Positions 44,994-53,214 are shown, numbered from the stretch's first letter. The stretch: 64,000 bases of DNA from Lachnospiraceae bacterium (GCA_029071325.1 JAIEAP010000004.1:1-64000), one strand, 5' to 3'. The notes: generated by a model not told the origin, from the letters alone. Program-made: numbers and translations.

Positions 44994-45815
44994 ATGAGTA
45001 GTGAAAAAGAGTGGGAAGCGTATGAGCGTTTCCTACGGGAGGAGGAACTTGCGGACGGAACGATACAAATCTATATCCGTCAGGCGAAATTGCTGATGCA
45101 GAGAATGGAAGGGATGACGCTGACGAAGGAACGGCTGTTAGCTTACCGGGATGAGATGCAGGAGAGAGGAATCACGGATGCGACGCTGAATCTTCATATC
45201 ATTGCGGTGAATCGCTATCTGAAACACATTTCCAGAGAAGACTGTACATTAAAGCTCAGAAGAGTGCAGAGGAGGCGGAATCTGGAGAATGTGCTGTCCA
45301 TTGAGGAGTATCAGGCGATGCTTCATTATGCCAGGGATTCCGGGAGGAGCAAGTATTATTACATTATGAAGACCATGGCATCCACCGGAATACGGGTCAG
45401 CGAGCTTGCCTGCTTTACGGTGGAGGCCATAGAGGTATCCCGGATGTATGTGCGTGGGAAGGGCAAAGGCAGGGAGATATATCTTCCGGGAACAGTGCAG
45501 CGGGAACTACAGGATTATTGCAGGGACAGAGGTATCGGGACCGGCATTATCTTCCGGGGAAATGGGCGGAAGGTTATCAGCCGGGAAGCGGTCTATAAGA
45601 TGCTGCAGCGCATTGCGGCGGCGGTGGATGTCCCTATGGAGAAAGCGCATCCCCACAGCTTCCGACATTTGTTTGCCAAGACCTATATGGAGCATTACGG
45701 CAATCTGGCGGAGCTGGCAGATATCCTGGGACACTCCAGCCTGGAAACCACCCGCATCTATACCACCAGTACCGCAGAAGAAAAGCGCCGGCGGATGGGG
45801 GCGCTGGGATTTTAA
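44994..45815 (+). CDS. Tyrosine recombinase/integrase
   Basis: A 273-residue XerD-like recombinase. Residues about 1-95 are the SAM-like DNA-binding domain; the catalytic domain has the first Arg in TGIRVSELA, the HSFRH box (His-x-x-Arg), GHSSLETT and the nucleophile Tyr256 (TTRIYTT). All are intact. ATG 44994 has AGGAGG at 44982-44987. The gene sits alone between a terminator and a 260-base noncoding stretch with matched repeat sites, so it may act right there. It is not fused to phage functions and I see no excisionase gene. Confidence 0.92.
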   Translation: MSSEKEWEAYERFLREEELADGTIQIYIRQAKLLMQRMEGMTLTKERLLAYRDEMQERGITDATLNLHIIAVNRYLKHISREDCTLKLRRVQRRRNLENVLSIEEYQAMLHYARDSGRSKYYYIMKTMASTGIRVSELACFTVEAIEVSRMYVRGKGKGREIYLPGTVQRELQDYCRDRGIGTGIIFRGNGRKVISREAVYKMLQRIAAAVDVPMEKAHPHSFRHLFAKTYMEHYGNLAELADILGHSSLETTRIYTTSTAEEKRRRMGALGF

Positions 45816-45838
45816 GGTTAACGAAATACTATATTTTG
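45816..45838 (+). repeat. Recombination-site-like repeat, copy A
   Basis: GGTTAACGAAATACTATATT continues to TTG at 45838, directly after the recombinase stop. Its last 15 bases (45824-45838) are the exact inverse of 46010-46024. Its core AAATA-CTA-TATTT is a palindrome with a three-base centre, as expected for a recombinase site. Confidence 0.65.
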
Positions 45839-45881
45839 AAGAATTAGTCAAGCAGAAAAATGTGTTTTTTGAAGATTTTGG

Positions 45882-45974
45882 TAACTGTTCAGAACTTCAT
45901 GGACATGGGAAGTCAGTTCGTTCCAATTTATTGGAAATGAGCTGACTTCCCATTTTCATGAGGGTGAACAGTTA
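45882..45974. repeat. 93-base imperfect palindrome between the repeat sites
   Basis: Arms start TAACTGTTC (45882) and end GAACAGTTA (45974); the inner arms ATGGGAAGTCAG and CTGACTTCCCAT are perfect 12-base complements, with TTCCAA/TTGGAA at the tip. There is no T run after it, so it is not a standard terminator. It could be a folded recombination site, a small transcript, or a short mobile element. Confidence 0.7.
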
Positions 45975-46003
45975 TTATTCGCAGTTGGACGGTCAGTCGG
46001 CAG

Positions 46004-46026
46004 GGTTAACAAAATATAGTATTTTG
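46004..46026 (+). repeat. Recombination-site-like repeat, copy B
   Basis: GGTTAACAAAATATAGTATT continues to TTG at 46026. Compared with copy A it keeps the same left side (GGTTAAC) but its centre reads TAG instead of CTA, which is the reverse complement. So it matches copy A as a direct repeat (19 of 23) and, over 15 bases, exactly as an inverted repeat. Confidence 0.65.
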
Positions 46027-46075
46027 TATATAGCACATCAAAAATAAAATGGAAATGTAGAAAGGAGAATTGTGA

Positions 46076-46492
46076 ATGGATTATCCAACAGATGTTTATT
46101 ACACCGGAGAGGAACTGGACAGGCGTTTAGATGAACTGGGAATTGAGAGATACGAGGATGGGGATCATGATTATTCGGGAACTTATAAAAAGTCGGCCAG
46201 AGCAATTTTTTTTCCGTTTAGTTTCTCGGATGAAGCTTTGGAGCTCCTGGAAGGAGCGTGCTGCTCCAATCCGCGGTGCCAAGCGACAGAGAATCTGACG
46301 TTAGATCATAAAGTCTCGGTCAGTGCGTATTTCAATAGGGAGGGTTACCTGAAAAGCAAGGCGGCGCGGAGGGAGTGGTATAGCAATAGATCTAACCTGC
46401 AAGTTTTGTGCAGGAGCTGCAACGCGGCAAAGGGCGGCGAAGGCTTTGATCCGCAGAAGGTAGCATATTGTATCCAACACAAGTTGGCTTGA
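46076..46492 (+). CDS. HNH-type nuclease-fold protein
   Basis: A 138-residue protein whose C-terminal half looks like an HNH module: a first cysteine group (CCSNPRC), LTLDHKVSV with Asp77-His78, an Asn in the helix (RSNLQVL) and a second pair CRSC followed by NAAKGG. Two zinc-binding cysteine pairs around DH and N are the standard HNH pattern. The N-terminal 55 residues are not familiar. AAGGAG lies eight bases before ATG 46076. It opens a row of six closely spaced genes (to 48770) that probably act together. It could be a nuclease effector or a DNA-handling accessory. Confidence 0.8.
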   Translation: MDYPTDVYYTGEELDRRLDELGIERYEDGDHDYSGTYKKSARAIFFPFSFSDEALELLEGACCSNPRCQATENLTLDHKVSVSAYFNREGYLKSKAARREWYSNRSNLQVLCRSCNAAKGGEGFDPQKVAYCIQHKLA

Positions 46493-46542
46493 TCTGGCAG
46501 AAAACATGAAGGAGAGCAGGAAACAAGGCAAGGAGCGGTACT

Positions 46543-46986
46543 ATGGCAAAAAAACTAGATTTTAACGATCTGGTGGAATCCATCCAGGACGCATTTATCC
46601 GGGTAAATGATATGTCGGAGGCACAGCATATACAGAAGTTGGCTACATACTTTGAGCAGGATGGAACACCAAAAACCATTGATATGCAGTATCCCTATTA
46701 TGATGAAAATGGAGTGCCGGCATACAAGTTCGTATCGGTGCCGGAAATCTGTCTGGTGCCGATCTCCTCCCTGAAACTGGATGAGATCAAGGTGGATTTC
46801 AAGGTGCAGATCTATGGAGAGGTTCCCCTCAAGGATGGGGAAAAGACCACGCTGGGCTATGTTCCCGGAGGAGGCTTCCGCAATAAGGAGGACAGCTATG
46901 CCAATATCCGGCTGAAGTTCGTATCCCAGGAGCCGCCGGAAGGACTGATGCGGATACGGGATCAGTTTACCAAGGTCACTCTTTAA
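46543..46986 (+). CDS. DUF2589-like protein (short form)
   Basis: A 147-residue soluble protein with no signal peptide. It has a helical start (FNDLVESIQDAF), then a beta-rich core with FVSVPEICLVPISSLKLDE and VDFKVQIYGEVPL. The segment with a conserved proline-rich strand and then ISSLKLDEIKVDFKV resembles the core of the gene next door, which I recognise as DUF2589-type. No catalytic motif is visible. AAGGAG precedes ATG 46543. Function unknown; two related proteins side by side suggest a hetero-oligomer. Confidence 0.65.
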   Translation: MAKKLDFNDLVESIQDAFIRVNDMSEAQHIQKLATYFEQDGTPKTIDMQYPYYDENGVPAYKFVSVPEICLVPISSLKLDEIKVDFKVQIYGEVPLKDGEKTTLGYVPGGGFRNKEDSYANIRLKFVSQEPPEGLMRIRDQFTKVTL

Positions 46987-47027
46987 ACTTATCAATAGAA
47001 TCAATTTAAGAAAGGAATGGTGAGCGT

Positions 47028-47675
47028 ATGGCAGATACAGGTGGATTAGTCAAAATGAGCGATCAGTTCAGCGGATTGGACATGGCGAGTCTGATTGGAG
47101 GACCGCTGCGGGCAGCGTGTAACGCACAGATCATGATGGCTGCAGCAACTACAAAATTTATCGAGGAGGTGGGATTGGAGGCACCGGACAGTAAGGGCAT
47201 ACGGAAGGTACGTACTACGTCCTTCTCATTTACAAGAGCGGCTACCAATTCGGAAGGCAAGGGAGTCGGACAGGAAGAGGTGTCCATGAATGTGCCGCTG
47301 CTGTCCATTGTAAAGGTGCCCACGCTGGCGATTGACGAGGTGGATGTTACCTTTGATATGGAGGTGAAGTCCTCTACATCCTCGGAGAGCTCGTCGGATA
47401 AGGAAGGAAAGTTAGAGGCAAATGCGGGATTGAAGATAGGTCCTTTCCACATGGATGTGAAGATCAGCGGCTCTATCTCCTGCCATGAGAAGAATACCAG
47501 AAGCAGCGACAATTCTGCCAAATATCATGTGCAGGTACATGCCAGGGACTTTGGAATGCCGGAGGGGTTGGCACGTATGCTGGATATTCTGGCGACGGCA
47601 AGCGCTCCCACGGCAATTGAGAAGAAAGGAACAGGCGGAGCACTGCCTTCTGGCGGAGGTACAAGCGCGGCGTAA
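47028..47675 (+). CDS. DUF2589 family protein
   Basis: A 215-residue soluble protein. The N-terminus SLIGGPLRAACNAQIMMAAATTKFIEEVG is helical, then VRTTSFSFTR, VPLLSIVKVPTLAIDEV and VTFDMEVKSST make the beta core, the pattern I associate with DUF2589 (PF11655). A Ser/Glu-rich stretch follows and the tail is Gly/Ser-rich, flexible. No signal peptide or membrane span is seen, so it acts in the cytoplasm. I know no established function for this family. GGTGAG precedes ATG 47028, about 40 bases after the shorter relative. Confidence 0.78.
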   Translation: MADTGGLVKMSDQFSGLDMASLIGGPLRAACNAQIMMAAATTKFIEEVGLEAPDSKGIRKVRTTSFSFTRAATNSEGKGVGQEEVSMNVPLLSIVKVPTLAIDEVDVTFDMEVKSSTSSESSSDKEGKLEANAGLKIGPFHMDVKISGSISCHEKNTRSSDNSAKYHVQVHARDFGMPEGLARMLDILATASAPTAIEKKGTGGALPSGGGTSAA

Positions 47676-47702
47676 TGCAGCAGAATGATAAGGGGAACAC
47701 AG

Positions 47703-47975
47703 ATGGTGATCCAAAATACATTTTCCCTTGCCGATATCCGGTATGTGCACCGGGTGGTCGTAGGCAACGACAACCCGGAGACACAGCCGGACGAGGAAAA
47801 GTACGGGAGGCAGTTGACACAATTGAATAAATGCCTGAACGACTATCCAAAGGGGAAGATCATCGGGCAGGAGAAGAATTTTTACCTGCTGAATATCGGA
47901 GAGCATCAGGTGGTGATGCAGTATATTGTGTACCACATTGGTTTTGAGCGTAAGCCCCAGTGGGTCAAGGATTAG
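47703..47975 (+). CDS. Small protein of unknown function in the DUF2589 row
   Basis: A 90-residue protein, IQNTFSLADIRYVHRVVVGN to HIGFERKPQWVKD. It is mixed alpha/beta with an acidic middle and one cysteine. I do not recognise a family. AGGGGA at 47691-47696 is six bases before ATG 47703; ATG 47685 lacks such a site. The following small gene begins 14 bases after its stop. It may be a chaperone or adapter for the neighbouring DUF2589 proteins or the amidase, purely by position. Confidence 0.65.
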   Translation: MVIQNTFSLADIRYVHRVVVGNDNPETQPDEEKYGRQLTQLNKCLNDYPKGKIIGQEKNFYLLNIGEHQVVMQYIVYHIGFERKPQWVKD

Positions 47976-47989
47976 GAGGAATGGAATAT

Positions 47990-48205
47990 ATGGATGGAAC
48001 AGAAGGAGACATCCGACAGGGAGATATCGTAGAGCTTGAGACTACGGCTACCTATTATGACGGAAGGATCATACCGGCGTGGGTTAAGGCGGATAAGTGG
48101 ATTGTGAGCGGAGTGAATGGAGACCGGGTTGTGATCAATGAAAATGTAAGCGGTACCCATGCCATACAGAGTCCGGTCCGTATGAAATATTTAAGAAAAG
48201 TGTGA
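47990..48205 (+). CDS. Stand-alone SH3-like cell-wall domain protein
   Basis: A 71-residue protein consisting almost wholly of one beta-rich domain: GDIVELETTATYYDGRIIPA, then WIVSGVNGDRVVI and a final KYLRK. This closely resembles the SH3-like C-terminal domain that clostridial amidases and endolysins use to bind the wall. Here the domain is a separate gene, just 13 bases before the amidase gene. AGGAGG at 47974-47979 suits ATG 47990; ATG 47981 is too close. It may join the amidase in a non-covalent complex. Confidence 0.7.
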   Translation: MDGTEGDIRQGDIVELETTATYYDGRIIPAWVKADKWIVSGVNGDRVVINENVSGTHAIQSPVRMKYLRKV

Positions 48206-48218
48206 AAGGAGAATGATT

Positions 48219-48770
48219 ATGGCACCAAATATAACGGAAGGGTGGATTCCGGATGCGGCGGATGGGCTCGTACCCGATCACAGCATTCCCTGTGATCCAT
48301 CCAATTATCAGAAGAATGCCGGCAGGAGTGTATCCTATGTAGTAATGCATTATACGGGAAATGCGAAAGACACGGCACAGGCCAATGCTAATTATTTTCA
48401 TGGAGCAGGGCGCAAGGCGTCGGCGCATTTTTTTGTGGATGAGAACAGTATTTACCAGAGTGTGGCGCTGCACGATGCGGCATGGCACTGCGGGGCGAAG
48501 CAGTATAAGCATCCCGATTGTCGCAACGGCAATTCCATCGGTATCGAAATGTGTACCTCGGGCAACGCCCGAATTGCGGACACCACCAAGGAGCATGCGG
48601 CGCATCTGTGCGTCTGCATCTGCCGCAGGCTGGGCATTACCAGAGATCAGGTGGACACCTATGTGCTGCGCCACTATGATGTGACCGGCAAGCTGTGTCC
48701 GGCTCAGATGGTGTCTGAGCCTCACGAGTGGACGGCGTTCAAGGAACGGGTAAAGGCAATTATGGGGTAG
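48219..48770 (+). CDS. N-acetylmuramoyl-L-alanine amidase, endolysin-like
   Basis: A 183-residue Amidase_2 (T7 lysozyme-like) enzyme that would cut the bond between muramic acid and the stem peptide. The zinc ligands are visible: His44 (VVMHYTGN), His152 (RHYDVTG) and Cys160 (KLCP), spaced as in the family. The glutamate-bearing ASAHFFVDE loop and GIEMC segment are also present. There is no signal peptide and no wall-binding domain; the domain is supplied by the preceding gene. This makes it look like a phage-type lysin or an effector released by another route. AAAGGAG seven bases before ATG 48219 favours it over ATG 48213. Confidence 0.88.
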   Translation: MAPNITEGWIPDAADGLVPDHSIPCDPSNYQKNAGRSVSYVVMHYTGNAKDTAQANANYFHGAGRKASAHFFVDENSIYQSVALHDAAWHCGAKQYKHPDCRNGNSIGIEMCTSGNARIADTTKEHAAHLCVCICRRLGITRDQVDTYVLRHYDVTGKLCPAQMVSEPHEWTAFKERVKAIMG

Positions 48771-48823
48771 TATTTGAACAAATGCAGAGACTGGCGCAGA
48801 AGATATGGAATCTTTCATAAATC

Positions 48824-48859
48824 ATCCGGCAGGAGGCGTTCGCTTCCTGCCGGATTTTT
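48824..48859 (+). terminator. Intrinsic terminator after the amidase gene
   Basis: ATCCGGCAGGAGGCG and CGCTTCCTGCCGGAT pair over almost their whole length (one G-T) with a small loop, and five T residues follow. It closes the accessory row of genes. Confidence 0.88.
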
Positions 48860-48917
48860 CTGTAGAGCTGCCTACAGAAATAATTAATGAAATTATGGCT
48901 GTAAAATGGGGAATAAT

Positions 48918-48927
48918 GTGGTATAAT
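48918..48927 (+). promoter_or_regulatory. Extended -10 promoter of rmlA
   Basis: TGGTATAAT (48919-48927) is a full extended -10. The -35 (CTGTAA at 48899-48904) is weak. It faces rmlA 67 bases downstream. Confidence 0.6.
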
Positions 48928-48994
48928 ATAGCAGTTTATAGGAAGATATTCCCTATGACGCGGTAAGATAAGAGTATTCAGGAGGGATTTTGCA

Positions 48995-49873
48995 ATGAAA
49001 GGTATCATATTAGCCGGGGGTTCCGGAACCAGACTGTATCCATTAACCAAAGCCGTATCCAAGCAGATCATGCCGGTATATGACAAGCCCATGATCTATT
49101 ATCCGCTGTCTACATTAATGCTGGCGGGTATCCGGGAAGTGCTGGTAATCTCAACGCCCCGCGATCTTCCGGTGTTTGAGGAACTGTTGGGTGACGGAAG
49201 CCAGCTTGGTATGACCTTTTTTTATGCGATACAAGAGAGTCCCAGAGGACTGGCGGATGCGTTTATCATCGGAGCTGAGTTCATAGGAAATGACGCGGTA
49301 GCCCTTGTACTTGGGGACAATATTTTCTATGGGCAGAGTTTTTCTAAGGTGCTGCGCAGTGCGGCGGAGCGCACGGAGAGCCAGCCGGGCGCCACTATTT
49401 TCGGCTATTATGTAAAGGATCCGAGAGAATACGGCGTGGTGGAATTTGATGAGAATGGCAAGGCCCTTTCCATCGAGGAGAAGCCGGAGAAACCGAAGTC
49501 TAACTATGCGGTTCCGGGACTGTATTTTTATGATAATGACGTGGTGGAGATTGCGCGGAATGTGAAGCCTTCTGCAAGAGGCGAGATAGAGATCACCAGC
49601 GTCAACAACGAGTATTTAAGCCGGGGAACCCTGCAGGTGGAGACGCTGGGCAGAGGCTTTGCATGGCTGGATACCGGCAATCATGATATGCTTCTTGACG
49701 CGGCTGACTTTGTGGCGGCATTCCAGAAGCGTCAGGGACTTTACATCTCCTGTATCGAGGAGATCGCTTATAAAAGGGGATTTATTGATAAGAAGCAGTT
49801 GGAAGAATTGGCACAGCCTCTGCTTAAGACGGCGTACGGTCAATATCTGATGGATGTAGCCAACGGCTTATAA
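48995..49873 (+). CDS. rmlA: Glucose-1-phosphate thymidylyltransferase RmlA
   Basis: First enzyme of dTDP-L-rhamnose synthesis: joins glucose-1-phosphate and dTTP. The 292-residue protein has [17 protein letters not shown] near the N-terminus, [23 protein letters not shown] and the [10 protein letters not shown] catalytic lysine segment. It is the short, RmlA-type form. A promoter and the strong AGGAGGG site at 48980-48986 begin a new transcription unit here. rmlC follows 47 bases after its stop. rmlB and rmlD are at the left end of the glycan locus. Confidence 0.96.
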   Translation: MKGIILAGGSGTRLYPLTKAVSKQIMPVYDKPMIYYPLSTLMLAGIREVLVISTPRDLPVFEELLGDGSQLGMTFFYAIQESPRGLADAFIIGAEFIGNDAVALVLGDNIFYGQSFSKVLRSAAERTESQPGATIFGYYVKDPREYGVVEFDENGKALSIEEKPEKPKSNYAVPGLYFYDNDVVEIARNVKPSARGEIEITSVNNEYLSRGTLQVETLGRGFAWLDTGNHDMLLDAADFVAAFQKRQGLYISCIEEIAYKRGFIDKKQLEELAQPLLKTAYGQYLMDVANGL

Positions 49874-49920
49874 GAGCCGAGGGAGTGTGTTGCGTCAATA
49901 ACGGTGAAAGGATGAAAGAA

Positions 49921-50493
49921 ATGGGAAAGATTAAAGTAACGGATGACTGTAACGGGATTGAGGGACTCAAGGTAATCGAGCCGGCGGTGTTTGGAGATGC
50001 CAGAGGTTACTTCATGGAGACCTATAATTATAATGATTTTAAGGAGGCGGGGATTGATTGCCAGTTTGTGCAGGATAATCAGTCTGCTTCGAAGAAAGGG
50101 GTGCTGCGGGGGCTGCATTTCCAGATCAATTTCCCACAGGACAAGCTGGTTCGTGTAGTAAACGGTGAAGTGTTTGATGTGGCGGTTGATTTAAGGGAAG
50201 GTTCTGCAACCTTCGGAAAGTGGTTTGGCGTGGTGCTTTCTGCGGAGAATAAGAAGCAGTTCTTTATTCCGAAGAATTTTGCCCACGGGTTTATTGTGTT
50301 GTCCGATTATGCAGAGTTCTGTTATAAAGTAACCGACTTTTATCATCCCAATGACGAGGGAGGATTGCTGTGGAACGATCCGGATATCGGAGTAGAGTGG
50401 CCGATGCCGGAGGGTATGACGGAAACAGACCTGATTTTGTCTGATAAGGATAAAGTGTGGGGCGGAATTGAGGCGTATCAGAGGAATCGGTAG
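49921..50493 (+). CDS. rmlC: dTDP-4-dehydrorhamnose 3,5-epimerase RmlC
   Basis: Third enzyme of dTDP-L-rhamnose synthesis. A cupin of 190 residues with DARGYFMETYNYNDF, RGLHFQ (catalytic His) and the FFIPKNFAHGF segment that carries the second active-site His. Length is normal. ATG 49921 has AAAGGA nine bases upstream; ATG 49912 is nearly as good. It follows rmlA and precedes the export genes, so its product is probably for the rhamnan glycan made by this unit. Confidence 0.93.
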   Translation: MGKIKVTDDCNGIEGLKVIEPAVFGDARGYFMETYNYNDFKEAGIDCQFVQDNQSASKKGVLRGLHFQINFPQDKLVRVVNGEVFDVAVDLREGSATFGKWFGVVLSAENKKQFFIPKNFAHGFIVLSDYAEFCYKVTDFYHPNDEGGLLWNDPDIGVEWPMPEGMTETDLILSDKDKVWGGIEAYQRNR

Positions 50494-50526
50494 GTCGCTT
50501 GGAATGAGGCCGAAGGAGTAAGAGAC

Positions 50527-51924
50527 ATGTCTAAGAAAAGAATTGCGGCAAGTATACTGGTGGTGCTGTTTGGGGTTGCACTTAACATAGGCGTGCTGTG
50601 CTATGATAAGCCGGCGGAATCTAAGACGACCAGGCTGGAGGTTACGGTTGCGTCAGATACAGACCAGCAGATCGACTTGTATTATAATATAGAGGAAGGC
50701 AACGACGAATTCAATGAGATGCAGCATGGAGCGGGAGCGTATGAGGCGTCGGAAGAGTATGCGCTGACCTATGAGGTATCCGCAGGAGTGCAGAGTCTGC
50801 GCCTGGATATCACGAAGGGCAGCGCTGTTATCAGAAACCTGCAATTCCGCTATGGCGACGGAAGCGTAGAGGTGCCGGCGGAACAGCTTACCGCGCCCCG
50901 TATGCTTCATGATGTGACGGCCCGTGCGAAAGACGGCGGGCTGGAACTGACTGCAGAAGGAGAAGATCCGTATGTAGTGTGGGACACGTCAGAATGGAAG
51001 ATTTCCGCTATGGCAGAGGATGCCTTTGAGTTGATGACGATTGTGATCAAGATTCTGCTGTGCCTTGTAATTGATGTGATCATCCTTATTGGACTGCGCC
51101 ATTTCCGGGCATTGGTGCAGGTGCCACGGGAAATTATAGAGAACCGCAAGCTGATTTTTGGTCTGGCAAAGAATGATTTTAAGACTCAGTATGCTGGTTC
51201 CTATTTGGGTATTTTCTGGGCGTTTGTGCAGCCGATCGTGACGGTGCTGGTATATTGGTTCGTATTTGAAAAGGGACTTCGTGCAGGCGATATGAACACC
51301 AAAGCCGGTATTACGGTTCCATTTGTTCTGTGGCTGATTGCTGGTATTGTGCCGTGGTTCTTTTTTCAGGATGCATGGAATGGGGCGACCAACGCCCTGA
51401 TGCAGTACAGCTATCTGGTGAAAAAGGTAGTGTTTAAGATCAGTGTGCTTCCAGTGGTGAAGATCATTTCTGCGCTGTTTGTGCATATGTTCTTTGTTGC
51501 ATTTGCCATAATTTTGTACTGCTGTTACGGCAGACTGCCGGATCTTTATTTATTGCAGATCCTGTATTATACCCTGTGTATGATCGTGCTGGTTCTGGGC
51601 ATTTCCTATGCCACTTGTGCCATTGTAGGTTTTTTCCGGGATTTAAGTCAGATCATTTCTATTGTGCTGCAGGTGGGAATATGGATCACTCCCATCATGT
51701 GGAACTTTGACGGGATACATCTGCCGTCTGTCGTGCGTGTGATCTTCAAATTGAATCCTATGTATTATGTGGTGAGCGGTTACAGGGATGCCTTTATTAA
51801 TAAGGTGTGGTTTTGGGAGCATCCGGAGCTTACCATATATTTCTGGGTGTTGACGGCGGCGCTGTTTGGTGTCGGCATGACTGTCTTTAGAAAATTGAAG
51901 GTACATTTTGCCGATGTGCTGTAG
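50527..51924 (+). CDS. wzm: ABC-2 polysaccharide export permease (Wzm/TagG type) with extra N-terminal domain
   Basis: A 465-residue permease. The C-terminal 270 residues are a standard Wzm/TagG core: FKTQYAGSYLGIFWAFVQPI, six spans, and the ending FRKLKVHFADVL. The first 200 residues are unusual: a span at about residues 7-25, a beta-rich outside domain of about 130 residues and another span near 175-195. Most Wzm proteins lack this. The outside domain could bind the exported glycan or a wall enzyme. It pairs with the ATPase gene 18 bases downstream. Confidence 0.88.
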   Translation: MSKKRIAASILVVLFGVALNIGVLCYDKPAESKTTRLEVTVASDTDQQIDLYYNIEEGNDEFNEMQHGAGAYEASEEYALTYEVSAGVQSLRLDITKGSAVIRNLQFRYGDGSVEVPAEQLTAPRMLHDVTARAKDGGLELTAEGEDPYVVWDTSEWKISAMAEDAFELMTIVIKILLCLVIDVIILIGLRHFRALVQVPREIIENRKLIFGLAKNDFKTQYAGSYLGIFWAFVQPIVTVLVYWFVFEKGLRAGDMNTKAGITVPFVLWLIAGIVPWFFFQDAWNGATNALMQYSYLVKKVVFKISVLPVVKIISALFVHMFFVAFAIILYCCYGRLPDLYLLQILYYTLCMIVLVLGISYATCAIVGFFRDLSQIISIVLQVGIWITPIMWNFDGIHLPSVVRVIFKLNPMYYVVSGYRDAFINKVWFWEHPELTIYFWVLTAALFGVGMTVFRKLKVHFADVL

Positions 51925-51942
51925 AAGATAGAGGGTACAGAT

Positions 51943-53214
51943 ATGAGTGAGACCGTAATTAATGTAAAGTGCGTTAGTAAGCTGTATAAGCTGTATGACA
52001 GACCTATGGACCGTTTGAAAGAATCCTTGGGACTGACTAGGAAGAAGCTGTACAAGGAGCATTATGCCCTTCGTGATGTGTCCTTTCAGGTAAATCGGGG
52101 AGAGACGGTGGGCATTATCGGAACCAACGGTTCCGGTAAGTCTACAATGCTCAAGATAGTGACCGGCGTATTGAATCCCACAGAGGGAGAGGTGGAGATC
52201 CAGGGAAGGATTTCGGCGCTGCTGGAGTTGGGCGCAGGATTTAACATGGAATATACCGGTATTGAGAATGTATACTTGAATGGGACTATGAACGGGTTTT
52301 CCAGGGAGGAGATTGATGAGAGACTGAATGATATTCTGGAGTTTGCCGATATCGGGGACTTTGTGCACCAGCCAGTAAAAACATATTCCAGCGGTATGTT
52401 TGTCCGGCTTGCCTTTGCGGTGGCCATCAATATTGATCCGGAAATCCTGATTGTGGATGAGGCGCTGTCAGTGGGAGATGTATTTTTCCAGGCCAAGTGT
52501 TATCACAAATTCGAGGAATTCAAGAAGCTGGGTAAGACCATCCTTTTTGTCAGCCATGATCTGAGCAGTATCAGCAAGTATTGCGACCGCGTGGTACTGC
52601 TGAATAAGGGCGGCAAGCTTGCCGAAGGTTCTGCAAGAGATATGGTGGACATGTATAAGAAGGTGCTGGTGAACCAGTTGGATTCCGGGAGTGACGCGCC
52701 GGAGGAGAAGCAGGCGGATACCCGGCAGCCGGATCAGGTATGGAAGAATAAAATGCAGACGAATGGCAAGTTCATTGAATATGGCGATAAGCGCGCGGAG
52801 ATCATTGACTATGCCATTGTGGATGATCGGGGAAATATCAGCAATGCCGTGCAGAAGAACTGTCGGTTTCAGATTAAGGTGCGGGTAAGATTCAATGAAG
52901 ATATTGCAGAGCCGATCTATGCGTTTACCCTAAAGGATGTGAAGGGCAATGATATCACAGGCACAAATACCATGTATGAGAAGGTCTATGTATCTTCCCA
53001 GGCAGGGGACGTGAAGGAAGTTACGTTTGAACAGGAAATGAACCTGCAAGGCGGAGATTATCTTCTCTCCCTGGGATGCACCGGATATTCCAAAAATGAA
53101 TTTGTGGTGTATCACCGTTTGTATGATATCTGCAGCATCACGGTGGTGTCGGATAAGAATACTGTTGGTTTCTATGATATGAATTCGAAGATCAGCATCA
53201 GGGATGCGCAGTAG
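51943..53214 (+). CDS. wzt: Polysaccharide export ATPase Wzt with C-terminal glycan-binding domain
   Basis: A 423-residue ABC ATPase. The nucleotide-binding domain has Walker A GTNGSGKST (about residue 62), signature YSSGMFVRLAFA, Walker B ILIVDEAL and the switch His in FVSHDL. The last 170 residues (from about 255) are a beta-sandwich typical of Wzt_C, which in Gram-negative O8/O9a systems recognises a modified chain end before export. This fits the methyltransferase and kinase-like genes that follow. Confidence 0.94.
   Translation: MSETVINVKCVSKLYKLYDRPMDRLKESLGLTRKKLYKEHYALRDVSFQVNRGETVGIIGTNGSGKSTMLKIVTGVLNPTEGEVEIQGRISALLELGAGFNMEYTGIENVYLNGTMNGFSREEIDERLNDILEFADIGDFVHQPVKTYSSGMFVRLAFAVAINIDPEILIVDEALSVGDVFFQAKCYHKFEEFKKLGKTILFVSHDLSSISKYCDRVVLLNKGGKLAEGSARDMVDMYKKVLVNQLDSGSDAPEEKQADTRQPDQVWKNKMQTNGKFIEYGDKRAEIIDYAIVDDRGNISNAVQKNCRFQIKVRVRFNEDIAEPIYAFTLKDVKGNDITGTNTMYEKVYVSSQAGDVKEVTFEQEMNLQGGDYLLSLGCTGYSKNEFVVYHRLYDICSITVVSDKNTVGFYDMNSKISIRDAQ

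Noticed and set aside
44994..48770. Whole island as an intact prophage
   Set aside because: An integrase, an HNH protein and an amidase are present but no terminase, portal, capsid or tail gene, so a complete phage is not supported.
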